Shown here: positions 1 through 7,096 of the stretch, in pieces
Numbering within the stretch: the first letter of the stretch is position 1
How the letters are laid out: the number at the start of each line of letters is the position of its first letter
Source: Anaerolineae bacterium
GTDB taxonomy: Bacteria > Chloroflexota > Anaerolineae > JAADDB01
Assembly (NCBI GenBank): GCA_015486895.1
Contig: WFQT01000240.1
Span: 1 to 8,865, forward strand
Direction of reading: 5' to 3'
Length of the DNA stretch: 8,865 nt
The notes under the pieces: model-generated
What the model was told of the DNA's origin: nothing
Seen by the model: only the letters and a program-made list of their open reading frames with translations
Databases searched by the model: none
Program-made: the position numbers and the translations under genes

Positions 1-399
1 GAGGTCGGGGAGCGAAAAGGCGCAGTAACCGTGCGCTCCGGCAAGGGGACGAAATCCCGCACTGTGCCGCTGAACGCTGAGGCGAGACGGGCGCTGCAGA
101 AGTACTTAGCCGACCGGGAAGGTGAGGACAAGGTCTGGCCGCTCTTCCTGGGCCAGCGCGGTGATCCTCTGGGTGATAACGGGATTCGTTACCTGGTGCG
201 GAAATACGCCCGGCTGGCGGGGTTGGAGCATTGCTCCCCGCACACGTTGCGCCACACTTTCGCCAAGCGGCTGGTGGACGCCGGCGTCAGTCTGGAGAAG
301 GTGGCGGCCCTGCTGGGCCACGAGGACTTGAACACGACTCGGATTTACACAGTGCCCTCGCTGGATGACTTAGCCGGCGCGGTGGAAAGGATTGGATAA
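1..399 (+). CDS. Tyrosine recombinase/integrase, C-terminal catalytic part (5' end outside window)
   Basis: The reading frame is open from base 1 to a TAA at 397-399, giving 132 visible residues, so the start and the N-terminal DNA-binding domain lie off the left edge. The catalytic core of the XerC/XerD/phage integrase family is clear: the beta-hairpin lysine in RSGKGTKSR (visible residue 15), HTLRH with H81 and R84, LLGH with H107, and the nucleophile Y116 in NTTRIYT. The first catalytic arginine would lie upstream of the window. These enzymes cut and rejoin DNA through a 3'-phosphotyrosine to integrate, excise or resolve DNA. The gene is much richer in GC than the minus-strand genes and points the opposite way, so it is not part of their operon. 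A GTG at 31 could act as a start, but it would cut the domain in half. Whether it belongs to a mobile element or is a chromosomal recombinase cannot be told from the visible part. Confidence 0.93.
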   Translation, partial: EVGERKGAVTVRSGKGTKSRTVPLNAEARRALQKYLADREGEDKVWPLFLGQRGDPLGDNGIRYLVRKYARLAGLEHCSPHTLRHTFAKRLVDAGVSLEKVAALLGHEDLNTTRIYTVPSLDDLAGAVERIG

Positions 400-852
400 A
401 GCGGCAGGGTTCCTGCTACATGTTTGATAGCTTCAGTTTCTGCCTTTCCTTGCTTAGCGTCCGCTAGACGAGAAAGCTTATTCAGCGCAATGAACTTTTC
501 TGCCGGATTCCGCCGGGCCGCGCGTAAAGGAAGACATGGCCCTGGGTCTGGAGGACGGGAGGTTGAGTAAGCACAAAGGCTAAGTGAAGGCTTTTCTGTT
601 GTAATCGGTAAGACGTTTGCTGATTCTCCGATTCCGTCTTAAGCAGAAAATTACTTGACATGGGATTCATTTTTTGGGTTAACTATATCGCTTGTTGGCG
701 CACCTCAGGCGCCAGTCGCCCCAGACATGCTGGTAGTTACGGAATACGAGTCCACTTTCAAAGACAAAAGCTGTCAGGTTCGTACACATGTCCCAGGCTG
801 ACCAGGGGCGTCGATTGCAATGGGGAAACTGTATAGGTGTATCTTGTGCAAG
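400..852. other. Gene-poor spacer between recombinase and operon end
   Basis: No reading frame here looks like a real protein. The visible elements are weak. There is a 5-bp hairpin GCAGG-GTT-CCTGC at 404-416 just after the recombinase stop, without a following T-run. A 6-bp stem with a 7-nt loop, TGGCGC...GCGCCA, lies at 696-714. A perfect TTGACA box occurs at 655-660 on the + strand, with only a poor TTAACT at 679-684 to serve as a -10 box. The spacer lies between the convergent 3' ends of the recombinase and the minus-strand operon, so a bidirectional terminator would be expected, but I cannot point to a strong one. Confidence 0.5.
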
Positions 853-1323
853 TTACCTACATCGATACACACCTGGCCGCACTTTCACAAATAGGCTTTC
901 ATGGGACGCCATCAAATTAAGTACACCTGTTTCGGTCACTCCGAGTTCCGGATGCCGGCTGCGCACGATACGTGCTAACACTGCATAATGGAGTGGCCTA
1001 CCATGTGCCTCTAATTCCGTTTGGATTGCATCGATCATGAACTGCTGGTGCCGACGGTAAACCACCTGCTGCTCTCGGTGGATGGCAAAAAGTGTCTTAA
1101 TATCCTCTCTGGTTCGAGGAAACATTCTCAGTGGGCATGTCTCTGGAGTGAAAAACAGACATGTCTCGCAGTCTGCATTTTCGTCGTCAAGGCAATCGGG
1201 GTGATCGTCGATCGAAATATGAATTCCCCCAATGTAATAACGATCACCTTGCCAGCCGCCAGCGTAGCTGTCTTGCTCCGGCTCCAAATCATCACGAGTA
1301 GACTCAGACTCTTGTCCATCCAT
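853..1323 (-). CDS. Small protein with Cys4 cluster and C-terminal HARE-HTH winged helix
   Basis: The product is 156 residues from ATG 1323, or 157 from the adjacent GTG at 1324-1326; the ATG is preferred because an AGGG lies 7 nt before it. The first 40 residues are acidic and low in complexity. A symmetric cysteine cluster follows, C-x7-C-x2-C-x7-C (C45, C53, C56, C64 counted from the GTG), which could bind zinc or an iron-sulfur centre. Residues of about 95-156 match the HARE-HTH pattern: a helix ending GRPLHYAVLARIV, a TETGVLNLM recognition-like helix, then a FVKVRPGVYRC wing. HARE-HTH domains are known from ASXL proteins, RNA polymerase delta and restriction endonucleases, where they are thought to read DNA or its modification state. 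It is the last gene of the cluster, 52-55 nt after the ATPase gene. It may be the DNA-sensing or regulatory subunit; that role is inferred. Confidence 0.85.
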   Translation of the reverse strand: MDGQESESTRDDLEPEQDSYAGGWQGDRYYIGGIHISIDDHPDCLDDENADCETCLFFTPETCPLRMFPRTREDIKTLFAIHREQQVVYRRHQQFMIDAIQTELEAHGRPLHYAVLARIVRSRHPELGVTETGVLNLMASHESLFVKVRPGVYRCR

Positions 1324-1330
1324 CACTATA

Positions 1331-1334
1331 CCCT
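1331..1334 (-). promoter_or_regulatory. Shine-Dalgarno-like AGGG deciding the start of the HARE-HTH gene
   Basis: On the minus strand AGGG lies 7 nt before ATG 1323 and only 4 nt before the overlapping GTG 1326. This spacing favours the ATG as the start. Confidence 0.45.
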
Positions 1335-1378
1335 ATCACCTATAGCAAAAGGCAGGAAAAGACATGTGCATGTTACCT

Positions 1379-2506
1379 TCATTCACTTGGTTCATCGCTG
1401 TCTAAAGTACCAAGCGACGGGTCTGAAAGTCGCCGCTCCACTTCCTTGGACGTAATTACATCAAAGTTGTCCGAGTCTCGCTCCATCAAACCCTCAAGCA
1501 ATACGTGATTAGCGTATAACATCAGTCGCCGCGGAGTCAGTTGCTTCGTCTTGGCGATGTGATCCACTAACGTACTAATTGCGTCCTCTGAAAAGGGGAA
1601 AGCCCATTGATCAGTTGGTTGAAGCCGAAACTGTTCCAACAAATCTCGTATGAAAACAACCGCATCGGTCTTGCTCAATACATCTAGACTAATTCTCTGC
1701 GGCTCGGCTCGACTTTTGAGCTCATCGCTTAATAAGAAGGAGACGTTATCCTGGCGTCCAAATGAAAATGAAAGGATAATCTCTAAGCCCTTGGAGTGTT
1801 CATTGAAGTAGCTGTGTAAGCCTGCATTGATCTCGCCGCCAATGCGAGGCCGCAGTTCGCCAATTCGCTGGAATTCATCAAGCATGATCACCAGCTTTTT
1901 CGGCAGACCGGCTGAGTTATGAACAGCCAAGTTGGTCAAAGCGCTGAGGGTGCTTATCGCATCTTCGGGGGTCTTGATGCGGTAGGTGATGCCGGCCTTG
2001 CGCAATTCACGGGCTGTCAGCCCAGGTTGCGCCATGAGCCATTGACGAGCGATCCCCCCTTTCTCGGCATCTCCACTGCGCATGGACAATATGGCGTTCA
2101 CCACACCGGGAGATTGTGAAAACAACGGGTGTTGGGTCAGGCTTCCTGACCATCCTTGTCCCGCTGCCACAAGCTGATCTCCCAAATAATCATAAGGCAA
2201 TCTCGAGACGATGGCTCGATAGACTTCCAGAAAGCCTTTGGCCCGTTTGGGCATCACGGCATAAATCGGGATCAAGCGGCCCTCTGTCTGCTGGCACAGG
2301 TGATGCATATGCAACAGCGTGTGCGTCTTGCCCATGCCGAAATTAGCCCACAAAAGATGCAACCCAGACTTGGGCACATACTGCATTTTACGCAAAAGCA
2401 GTTCCAACTGTCGCCGTGTTTGCGGTCGTCCGGCCCAAATTGTGGCAAATTCTTCGTCAGGAACGACCTGAAAAGGCCAGGCTTTGAGGTTAAGGTGTTC
2501 ATACAT
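1379..2506 (-). CDS. AAA-type P-loop ATPase (ExeA/BrxD-like), second paralogue
   Basis: This 375-residue ATPase opens with MYEHLNLKAWPF, an N-terminus seen in ExeA-like AAA proteins. The Walker A motif is ANFGMGKT (54-61), with alanine replacing the usual first glycine. The Walker B motif is LVIMLDE (205-211), with catalytic D210 and E211. A region rich in serine at 246-248 (LSFSFG) fits sensor 1, and R266 or R271 could act in trans. A helical lid-like C-terminus includes FPFSEDA and LTPRRLMLYAN, and the last 15 residues are acidic. Between the Walker motifs is RQWLMAQPGLTARELRKAGI, which resembles the R-WL-G...EL..LGI stretch of BREX BrxD-like (DUF2791) ATPases. The overall plan matches the other AAA ATPase in this cluster at 5933-7093, so the two are probably paralogues. 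It probably loads or controls a partner by ATP-driven rearrangement; the partner is unknown. Confidence 0.9.
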   Translation of the reverse strand: MYEHLNLKAWPFQVVPDEEFATIWAGRPQTRRQLELLLRKMQYVPKSGLHLLWANFGMGKTHTLLHMHHLCQQTEGRLIPIYAVMPKRAKGFLEVYRAIVSRLPYDYLGDQLVAAGQGWSGSLTQHPLFSQSPGVVNAILSMRSGDAEKGGIARQWLMAQPGLTARELRKAGITYRIKTPEDAISTLSALTNLAVHNSAGLPKKLVIMLDEFQRIGELRPRIGGEINAGLHSYFNEHSKGLEIILSFSFGRQDNVSFLLSDELKSRAEPQRISLDVLSKTDAVVFIRDLLEQFRLQPTDQWAFPFSEDAISTLVDHIAKTKQLTPRRLMLYANHVLLEGLMERDSDNFDVITSKEVERRLSDPSLGTLDSDEPSE

Positions 2507-2518
2507 AGTCAGATTTTT

Positions 2519-2525
2519 CCCTCCC
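2519..2525 (-). promoter_or_regulatory. Ribosome binding site GGGAGGG for the second AAA ATPase
   Basis: GGGAGGG is the strongest purine-rich site upstream of ATG 2506. The spacing is 12 nt, longer than ideal, and no other start lies between them, so this is the likely but not optimal ribosome site. Confidence 0.45.
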
Positions 2526-2553
2526 AGATCGGGTCACTTGGATTTGCTCGAAT

Positions 2554-3266
2554 TCATTTTTTCAGCGTTTGGCTACGGCCTGAGCCGAAGATTTCGTAAA
2601 ACTCGCGTGGCGTGGACTCTCTCAGATATTGCAGAGGTGCTGGGTACATGTGTTTGCCCCGAGCGAGCTCGACCGGCTTAGCGGACATGCGCACGGTATC
2701 ATGGCCTGCTGCCTAAGCATAAAGCGCATAGCGGACTTCGAACATAACAGTAACGCATAGGGTTGCTCCGTCATTTATAGCCAACTCTTCTTCTCTCCAT
2801 AGATGGCCTTTGTACTCGAACAGAGTTGGAGGAAAGATGAACCGTCGAAGTTCTCCCTGCTTGATAGGCGACGGCAAGAAATCGTCGCTGAAGTCGCTAA
2901 GGCCATTGGGCAAGAGAGCTCCGCCGCAGGAGGTAGGGGAAGATCCCCATGCCGGAGGGGTGTTTCCAGCAGCACTGTGTTGCGCTGGTTGCACAGTACC
3001 AAATATGGTGCATGTCGAGCTCGTGCTCGTCGCGCTACGTAGTTTAGAAAGGAAGAAGATGGGACTGCAACTTTCGGCGCTGTGACCCCTATTACGGCAA
3101 ACGGCTGGCCCCCTGAAAGTACAGCAAGAGTGCGCAGCGGTGCGCCAACGCCAGCAGGCTTGTCAGAAACGAAAGGCTCGCTCGTTACAAGGTCGGATGT
3201 ACCTTCCAGCCGATTGCAAAAGATCGCGAAAACTTCGTCGAACCCCTTCGTTGCTGTCCCTATCAT
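2554..3266 (-). pseudogene. Decayed PD-(D/E)XK-like / DNA-methylase N-terminal gene
   Basis: The frame starts with ATG 3266, 3 nt after the stop of the preceding gene, and reads MIGTATKGFDEVFAIFCNRL and onward. Its fold pattern resembles the nuclease-like N-terminal domain found before N6-adenine methylases: SEPFVSDKPAGVG, then PFAVIGVTAPK, then FLNYVARRARARHAPYLVLC-N-R. The catalytic positions look lost. Where a G-x-PD is expected the sequence has GAPLR, and where E-x-K is expected it has GVTAPK. Around 2890-2920 the sensible reading jumps frame, from AAELSCPMAL to LSDFSDDFLPSPIKQGELRR. In that second frame a TAG stops it at 2713-2715, but the same frame then continues as a plausible C-terminus (PLQYLRESTPREFYEIFGSG) to a TGA at 2554-2556, 47 nt before the next gene. 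I read this as one operon gene broken by a frameshift and a stop, possibly also with an internal deletion. Sequencing error is the main alternative for the frameshift. The family assignment is from memory of sequence patterns. Confidence 0.6.
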
Positions 3267-3269
3267 CCC

Positions 3270-4544
3270 TTACCCCGTCACATTGTCAATAGGCGCTTCC
3301 AGAAAGCGAGCGTGAGCTAAAACCCCCATGCGGTTGACAGTGAAGCGCACCTGGTACGGATTAGCTTTTTGGTAAGCAATGATCGCTTCTCTCGCAACAA
3401 ACGGCTCAATGATAATATCGTGATCGAGAAGCGCGTCGATCCCAGCTACCAAGGACAATTCCTTGATGGGGGCATATCCTCCAGGACTACGAATCGCCAG
3501 CCAGGCTCGATAGAGATGAGACACGATTTCACTATTGTCAATAAGCGGATTCGCTGCAATGCTCCAGGCTTGTGCGGCCGTGGTAAAGAAGCGTGTTCCC
3601 AGAAAATCAGCGATTTCCTCGCTGGTTTCAGCATCAGCAAAAGTGTAGGCCCAGACAAAGCCACCAGGCGAGAAGGCATATTCATATCTAAACGGGTTTG
3701 GCTTGTATAAGATGTCACAGTCGACATAAGGTTCGACTCGAGGACGACTTGCTTCTTCGCGAGCACCTCCGCCAGTATAGGCGGCGTTATGCCAACGGGC
3801 GATGCTATCAGCCGATTCGGCCAACACCGCCAGCCTGTCGCGATCCTCGGCCGAAAGGATACGGCTACGGTGGCGAGATATAATTGAACGGTATATATCA
3901 GGAAGCAAGTCGCCCGCGTCCCGATCTGTGAATGTTTCTGAGTCCCCCGTGCTTAGTCTCCGCCAAAGTGCGGACAGGACTTCACCATCGTTTTCTATCA
4001 ATGCGTACAGCAAAAACAGAGACTGCTTTCTGTTCAGGCGCAGCGGATTAACTTCTGAATTGTATTCCAGGAATGCTTTCAGCTCTTCAACCGGTGTAAA
4101 GTGCAACAACGAAAGAGTACGTGTTGAGGCAGAATACGTACCTGCTCGGATCAATCCTAAGTGTACCGCCAGCGGTGGATATTTACGCCAATCCTTTCTC
4201 ACCAGTTTGCCGGTTTGGGATGGTAATGTTGAATCGGCCAGGTATAGATCCTGAATCTCCATGGATACCTGCGGCGGGGCCCCCTCTTGCCCGTTTTTCA
4301 ACCAGTCGTCAGCTTGGAGCTTGAGCGTTGTATAAGCCCGATCGTACAGTCTTTGTTTGATATAGGTCGCTCGCTCTTCGGTTAACGGGACGCTAACTTT
4401 ACGCGCGATCGTATTTACAAGATCGAGTCCCAAGTTCTCGAGGCTTGTTGTGCTCACCGCCGTGACGCGCCGAGCTAGACGCTTGAGGTAACCCAAACGT
4501 TGCATGGGGCGAGCCACACTGCCTAAAACGCGCAACTCAGGCAT
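3270..4544 (-). CDS. Conserved-looking protein of unknown function in the HerA operon
   Basis: I do not recognise this 424-residue protein. Its ATG directly follows the TAG of the HerA-like gene (TAGATG), and a GGAGGC ribosome site lies in the end of that gene, so the two are tightly co-translated. No Walker motif, metal-binding cluster, signal peptide or membrane segment is visible. The N-terminus is basic (RLGYLKRLARRV, 16-27), followed by a helical stretch (about 33-85). Two parts could be winged-helix-like: residues about 144-197 (LSLLHFTPVEELKAFLEYNS, then KQSLFLLYALIENDGEVLSA) and the C-terminus about 356-415, ending VRFTVNRMGVLAHARFLEAP. A middle segment rich in aromatic residues and glycine (FRYEYAFSPGGFVWAYTFAD, 285-304) separates them. 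In position it parallels the uncharacterised partner found beside HerA-like and AAA ATPases in DptFGH-like sets, but no homology is claimed. It may be an adaptor or DNA-binding subunit. Confidence 0.85.
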   Translation of the reverse strand: MPELRVLGSVARPMQRLGYLKRLARRVTAVSTTSLENLGLDLVNTIARKVSVPLTEERATYIKQRLYDRAYTTLKLQADDWLKNGQEGAPPQVSMEIQDLYLADSTLPSQTGKLVRKDWRKYPPLAVHLGLIRAGTYSASTRTLSLLHFTPVEELKAFLEYNSEVNPLRLNRKQSLFLLYALIENDGEVLSALWRRLSTGDSETFTDRDAGDLLPDIYRSIISRHRSRILSAEDRDRLAVLAESADSIARWHNAAYTGGGAREEASRPRVEPYVDCDILYKPNPFRYEYAFSPGGFVWAYTFADAETSEEIADFLGTRFFTTAAQAWSIAANPLIDNSEIVSHLYRAWLAIRSPGGYAPIKELSLVAGIDALLDHDIIIEPFVAREAIIAYQKANPYQVRFTVNRMGVLAHARFLEAPIDNVTG

Positions 4545-5936
4545 CTAGAAGCCTCCATGTACGCTAACGCGCGGGCGGATATCAACTAAAATCGTGCGCT
4601 CGGCCTCCGTGTTGGAAACAACAGCCTGTCCTACGTCCAGACTCCGCAACAGCTGATCGAACTCCAAACGCCGTCCGCCGTGAACCACTTCCTGCGGCAT
4701 ATTCGACTTCAGGTTGCGCCGCACGTACTCAATGTCGCTTTGTACGGTTAGTTTGTGGGCAATTAAGGTGTCCACTTGTGCCAGCAAGCGATCATCCAAT
4801 GCTTTGGGTTGCTGGGTGGCAACCATGAAGGACAGTCCATAATTACGCCCCTCACGCACAAATCGAATCAACATTTCGCCTGCAGCCGTCCGTCGCTCAG
4901 AAGGCAAGACATTTTGGGCCTCATCAATTGCTACCCACGTGGGAGGAACAGACTGGGCCAATGATTGATGGATACGGTCGCGCTCCGCTGACGAGAGATC
5001 AGCTCGAATGGCCAGATGTTTTTCGGCTTCTGACGCTACAGTGCGTTCATCCAAAAGTCGGCGTACGATCGCGCTGAGAATGACCAGTCGCAGTGGGCCG
5101 GACATCCGATTCAGTACCAAAACATTCATTCGTCCGGGAACCAGCAGATCCGAGAGGGGAGTGCCTTTATCCTCAAACAAAGGATTCCGCAGAAAAGTAG
5201 TGAGTTGCTGGACAACTGCCCGCCTGGTTTCAGCCCGGTAACTGACTTGAAGCTCACTATCCTGTTTGATGCAACTAATCAAGTCGGAAAGAGAATATAG
5301 CAATTTGGCACTCCGCTTTCCTCCTTCGCCTTGCCATCCTTCCATGGTGACCTTGATATAGGCATCGTTGAGCAACTGACCCATCCTGTCCTGGTAAATA
5401 TCAAGGTCTAGTAAGTAGCCCCAATCGGCGGCACTAAAATCGGATGTCCGCACCGCGAACTCATTGTGAGAAGGGGGTGTCGCCTCAGTGCGTGTTCCTT
5501 TGGGAATCCATACCTGGACGTCCAGCGCTTCTGGCTCCAGTTTCCACCCTCTCCAGACGGCGCGCTGCTTGCGAAGCACTTCGCTGGCCGATGACTGAGG
5601 GAGACTGATGTCTGTCCACTGGAAAATACCTAACGTATCAAACAGAAGAATAGCCTTGGTACGATCAATCTTGGAAATGGTGGTTTCCCGCTCATGTGTG
5701 CACAGGCTCTCCAGCATCGACCCCATGGTGTAGGATTTTCCGGAACCACGTTTTCCGAAGATAGCAATTACGTGTGGGTGTGCAGCATCAAAATATACAT
5801 CTGTAAGCGCACCGACTTCTGCGAGTCGCCCCAAATAACTCCAGGAAGCTTCGCAGTTATCGGGGTCGCCAATGAGTACCCTGTTGCGGCTCGTTAGCCG
5901 CGGTTTAACCGTAAATTTTTTCACTGGAACACTCAA
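4545..5936 (-). CDS. HerA/FtsK-like hexameric DNA-translocase ATPase
   Basis: The 463-residue product has the marks of the HerA-FtsK superfamily (DUF87/DUF853 type). After a short N-terminal beta region (about 5-50), Walker A is GKRGSGKS (61-68) in HVIAIFGKRGSGKSYTMGSM. Walker B is WVAIDEAQNVLP (334-345) with D338 and E339. A sensor/Q-motif MVATQQP (371-377) follows REGRNYGLS (361-369), whose arginine may be the trans-acting finger. The C-terminal stretch (DTLIAHKLTVQSDIEYVRRN) is also typical. Such proteins form hexamers that pump DNA and usually pair with a nuclease, NurA in archaea or SIR2, DUF4297 or PLD proteins in defence systems; here the likely nuclease is the PLD protein at 7097-8182. 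The start is a TTG whose bases overlap the TGA of the upstream ATPase by 4 nt, with no clear Shine-Dalgarno, which suggests translational coupling. GTG at codon 4 is an alternative start. Confidence 0.93.
   Translation of the reverse strand: MSVPVKKFTVKPRLTSRNRVLIGDPDNCEASWSYLGRLAEVGALTDVYFDAAHPHVIAIFGKRGSGKSYTMGSMLESLCTHERETTISKIDRTKAILLFDTLGIFQWTDISLPQSSASEVLRKQRAVWRGWKLEPEALDVQVWIPKGTRTEATPPSHNEFAVRTSDFSAADWGYLLDLDIYQDRMGQLLNDAYIKVTMEGWQGEGGKRSAKLLYSLSDLISCIKQDSELQVSYRAETRRAVVQQLTTFLRNPLFEDKGTPLSDLLVPGRMNVLVLNRMSGPLRLVILSAIVRRLLDERTVASEAEKHLAIRADLSSAERDRIHQSLAQSVPPTWVAIDEAQNVLPSERRTAAGEMLIRFVREGRNYGLSFMVATQQPKALDDRLLAQVDTLIAHKLTVQSDIEYVRRNLKSNMPQEVVHGGRRLEFDQLLRSLDVGQAVVSNTEAERTILVDIRPRVSVHGGF
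4551..4556 (-). promoter_or_regulatory. Ribosome binding site GGAGGC for the 424-residue protein
   Basis: GGAGGC ends 6 nt before ATG 4544, inside the 3' end of the HerA-like gene. It supports this start and direct coupling of the two genes. Confidence 0.6.
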
Positions 5937-7093
5937 GCAAAGACATATTGAGCAACACTATTAACGATTTCCTCATCGATTAATGGTTTTTCCTCATCCC
6001 AAGCTTGGATGGCACACTCATTGATAGCGTTAATGATGTAGCGCGGTAGGGCACGGGTGATGTCTTGCGTGGCATAATCCGCCAGAAGTTCCAATGCATT
6101 TCCTTCAAAAGGGAAGACACCAGGCTCAGAACTAAGATTAGTATCGATGATTCTTTGCCGAACAGAACTCTCTTCGGTAAGGTGCCGCAGCAATTCACGG
6201 ATAAAGGCCTTGACGTCAGCGACAGCAGGCAATGGTGGAATGTCAACATAGTTACTTTTACCGATACGCCCAGCGATATCTCCACGACGCAAGATAGCGG
6301 GGGCATCATCAAGAACATCGGCCTTGAAACCAATCAAGAAACCGACACTATCGTTGGCAGGCTCCGCTAATCGGCGGAGATATTGGTGAATAGATTCGGC
6401 TGCATCCCCGGCCTTCACATTCAAAAGTTCCTCCATTTCATCCAAAAGGAAAATCAACTTCTGGTTGACGCGACTGGCAAGGTTACCGATAGCCACCATA
6501 ACATTCACAAGATCGCCAGCACCGACTTCTCCCAAATTGCGCGTCAGTTGTAGCCCGCTCAACTCATTGGCCTTTAGTTTTTGACCTGTTAACCAACGCC
6601 AAGCCACAAATGTAGAATCCCCGGCTGCTCGAAGCTCTTTCAATGCTAAAGCAATGCTGGGATCATCCGCCAACTTTCGAAGAGCCTGATCCAAATCTGA
6701 AGTCTCGTCGAACAACTTGCGTACCCAGTTAGAAACCGTCTCTTTACCGAGTTCCTCCATGAGCTGCATATGCAGATGAGAAGCGGTAGAGTTGCTGCGC
6801 ATTTCCACAGTGACGTAGAGTGTATGAGGCTCCCCACGAGCTGAACTGGGTGTGTCCGTTTTCAGATAGTGTTCGAGATAGAACAGGGTTTGGGTTTTCC
6901 CAGATCCGTAAGGCCCCCAGACCATCAGCTTAGGTACTCCTGGCGCGATGAATGACCGGCGAATCTGTTTCTGTAGGCGTTGCTTAATGTCGTCTCGTCC
7001 AAAATAATATTGCGCGTCGGCCGAGTTGATCTGAGGGTCGATTGTGAAATTTGACCGGTCTTTCAAACAGAACCATACATTGAAATCTTCCAT
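5933..7093 (-). CDS. AAA-type P-loop ATPase, first paralogue
   Basis: This is a 386-residue ATPase. Walker A is GPYGSGKT (60-67), Walker B is LIFLLDE (213-219) with D218 and E219, and a sensor-like GFLIGFKAD follows at 251-259. Arginines at 269-270 and 276 (LRRGDIAGRIGKS) are candidate arginine fingers. The C-terminal helical domain has FPFEGNALELLADY and DITRALPRYIINAINE. The segment WLTGQKLKANELSGLQLTRN (167-186) parallels the RQWLMAQ...TARELRKAGI of the second ATPase, as do the FPF and T-R-x-L/M-x-N features near the end. The start is firm: AAGGAG lies 6 nt before ATG 7093, which is 3 nt after the stop of the PLD-protein gene. It probably acts with the HerA-like protein encoded immediately after it; its role as a loader, activator or sensor is inference. 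Confidence 0.92.
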   Translation of the reverse strand: MEDFNVWFCLKDRSNFTIDPQINSADAQYYFGRDDIKQRLQKQIRRSFIAPGVPKLMVWGPYGSGKTQTLFYLEHYLKTDTPSSARGEPHTLYVTVEMRSNSTASHLHMQLMEELGKETVSNWVRKLFDETSDLDQALRKLADDPSIALALKELRAAGDSTFVAWRWLTGQKLKANELSGLQLTRNLGEVGAGDLVNVMVAIGNLASRVNQKLIFLLDEMEELLNVKAGDAAESIHQYLRRLAEPANDSVGFLIGFKADVLDDAPAILRRGDIAGRIGKSNYVDIPPLPAVADVKAFIRELLRHLTEESSVRQRIIDTNLSSEPGVFPFEGNALELLADYATQDITRALPRYIINAINECAIQAWDEEKPLIDEEIVNSVAQYVFA

Positions 7094-7096
7094 GAG

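Noticed and set aside
482..670. 62-codon open frame on the minus strand in the left spacer
   Set aside because: No good ribosome site, no recognisable domain and composition like random sequence; it cannot be supported as a gene.
655..689. TTGACA box as a + strand promoter
   Set aside because: No good -10 box at the right distance and no + strand gene or RNA recognised downstream.
836..870. GTGTATC/GATACAC inverted repeat as operon terminator
   Set aside because: The loop is 20 nt, part of the repeat is inside the last gene and no T-run follows on the minus strand.
1021..1455. 144-codon open frame on the + strand
   Set aside because: It is antisense to the HARE-HTH gene and the end of the ATPase gene, and its product has no family features; the opposite strand explains the region.
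2803..3042. Overlapping open frames on the + strand
   Set aside because: They are antisense to the broken operon gene, low in complexity, and have no ribosome site.
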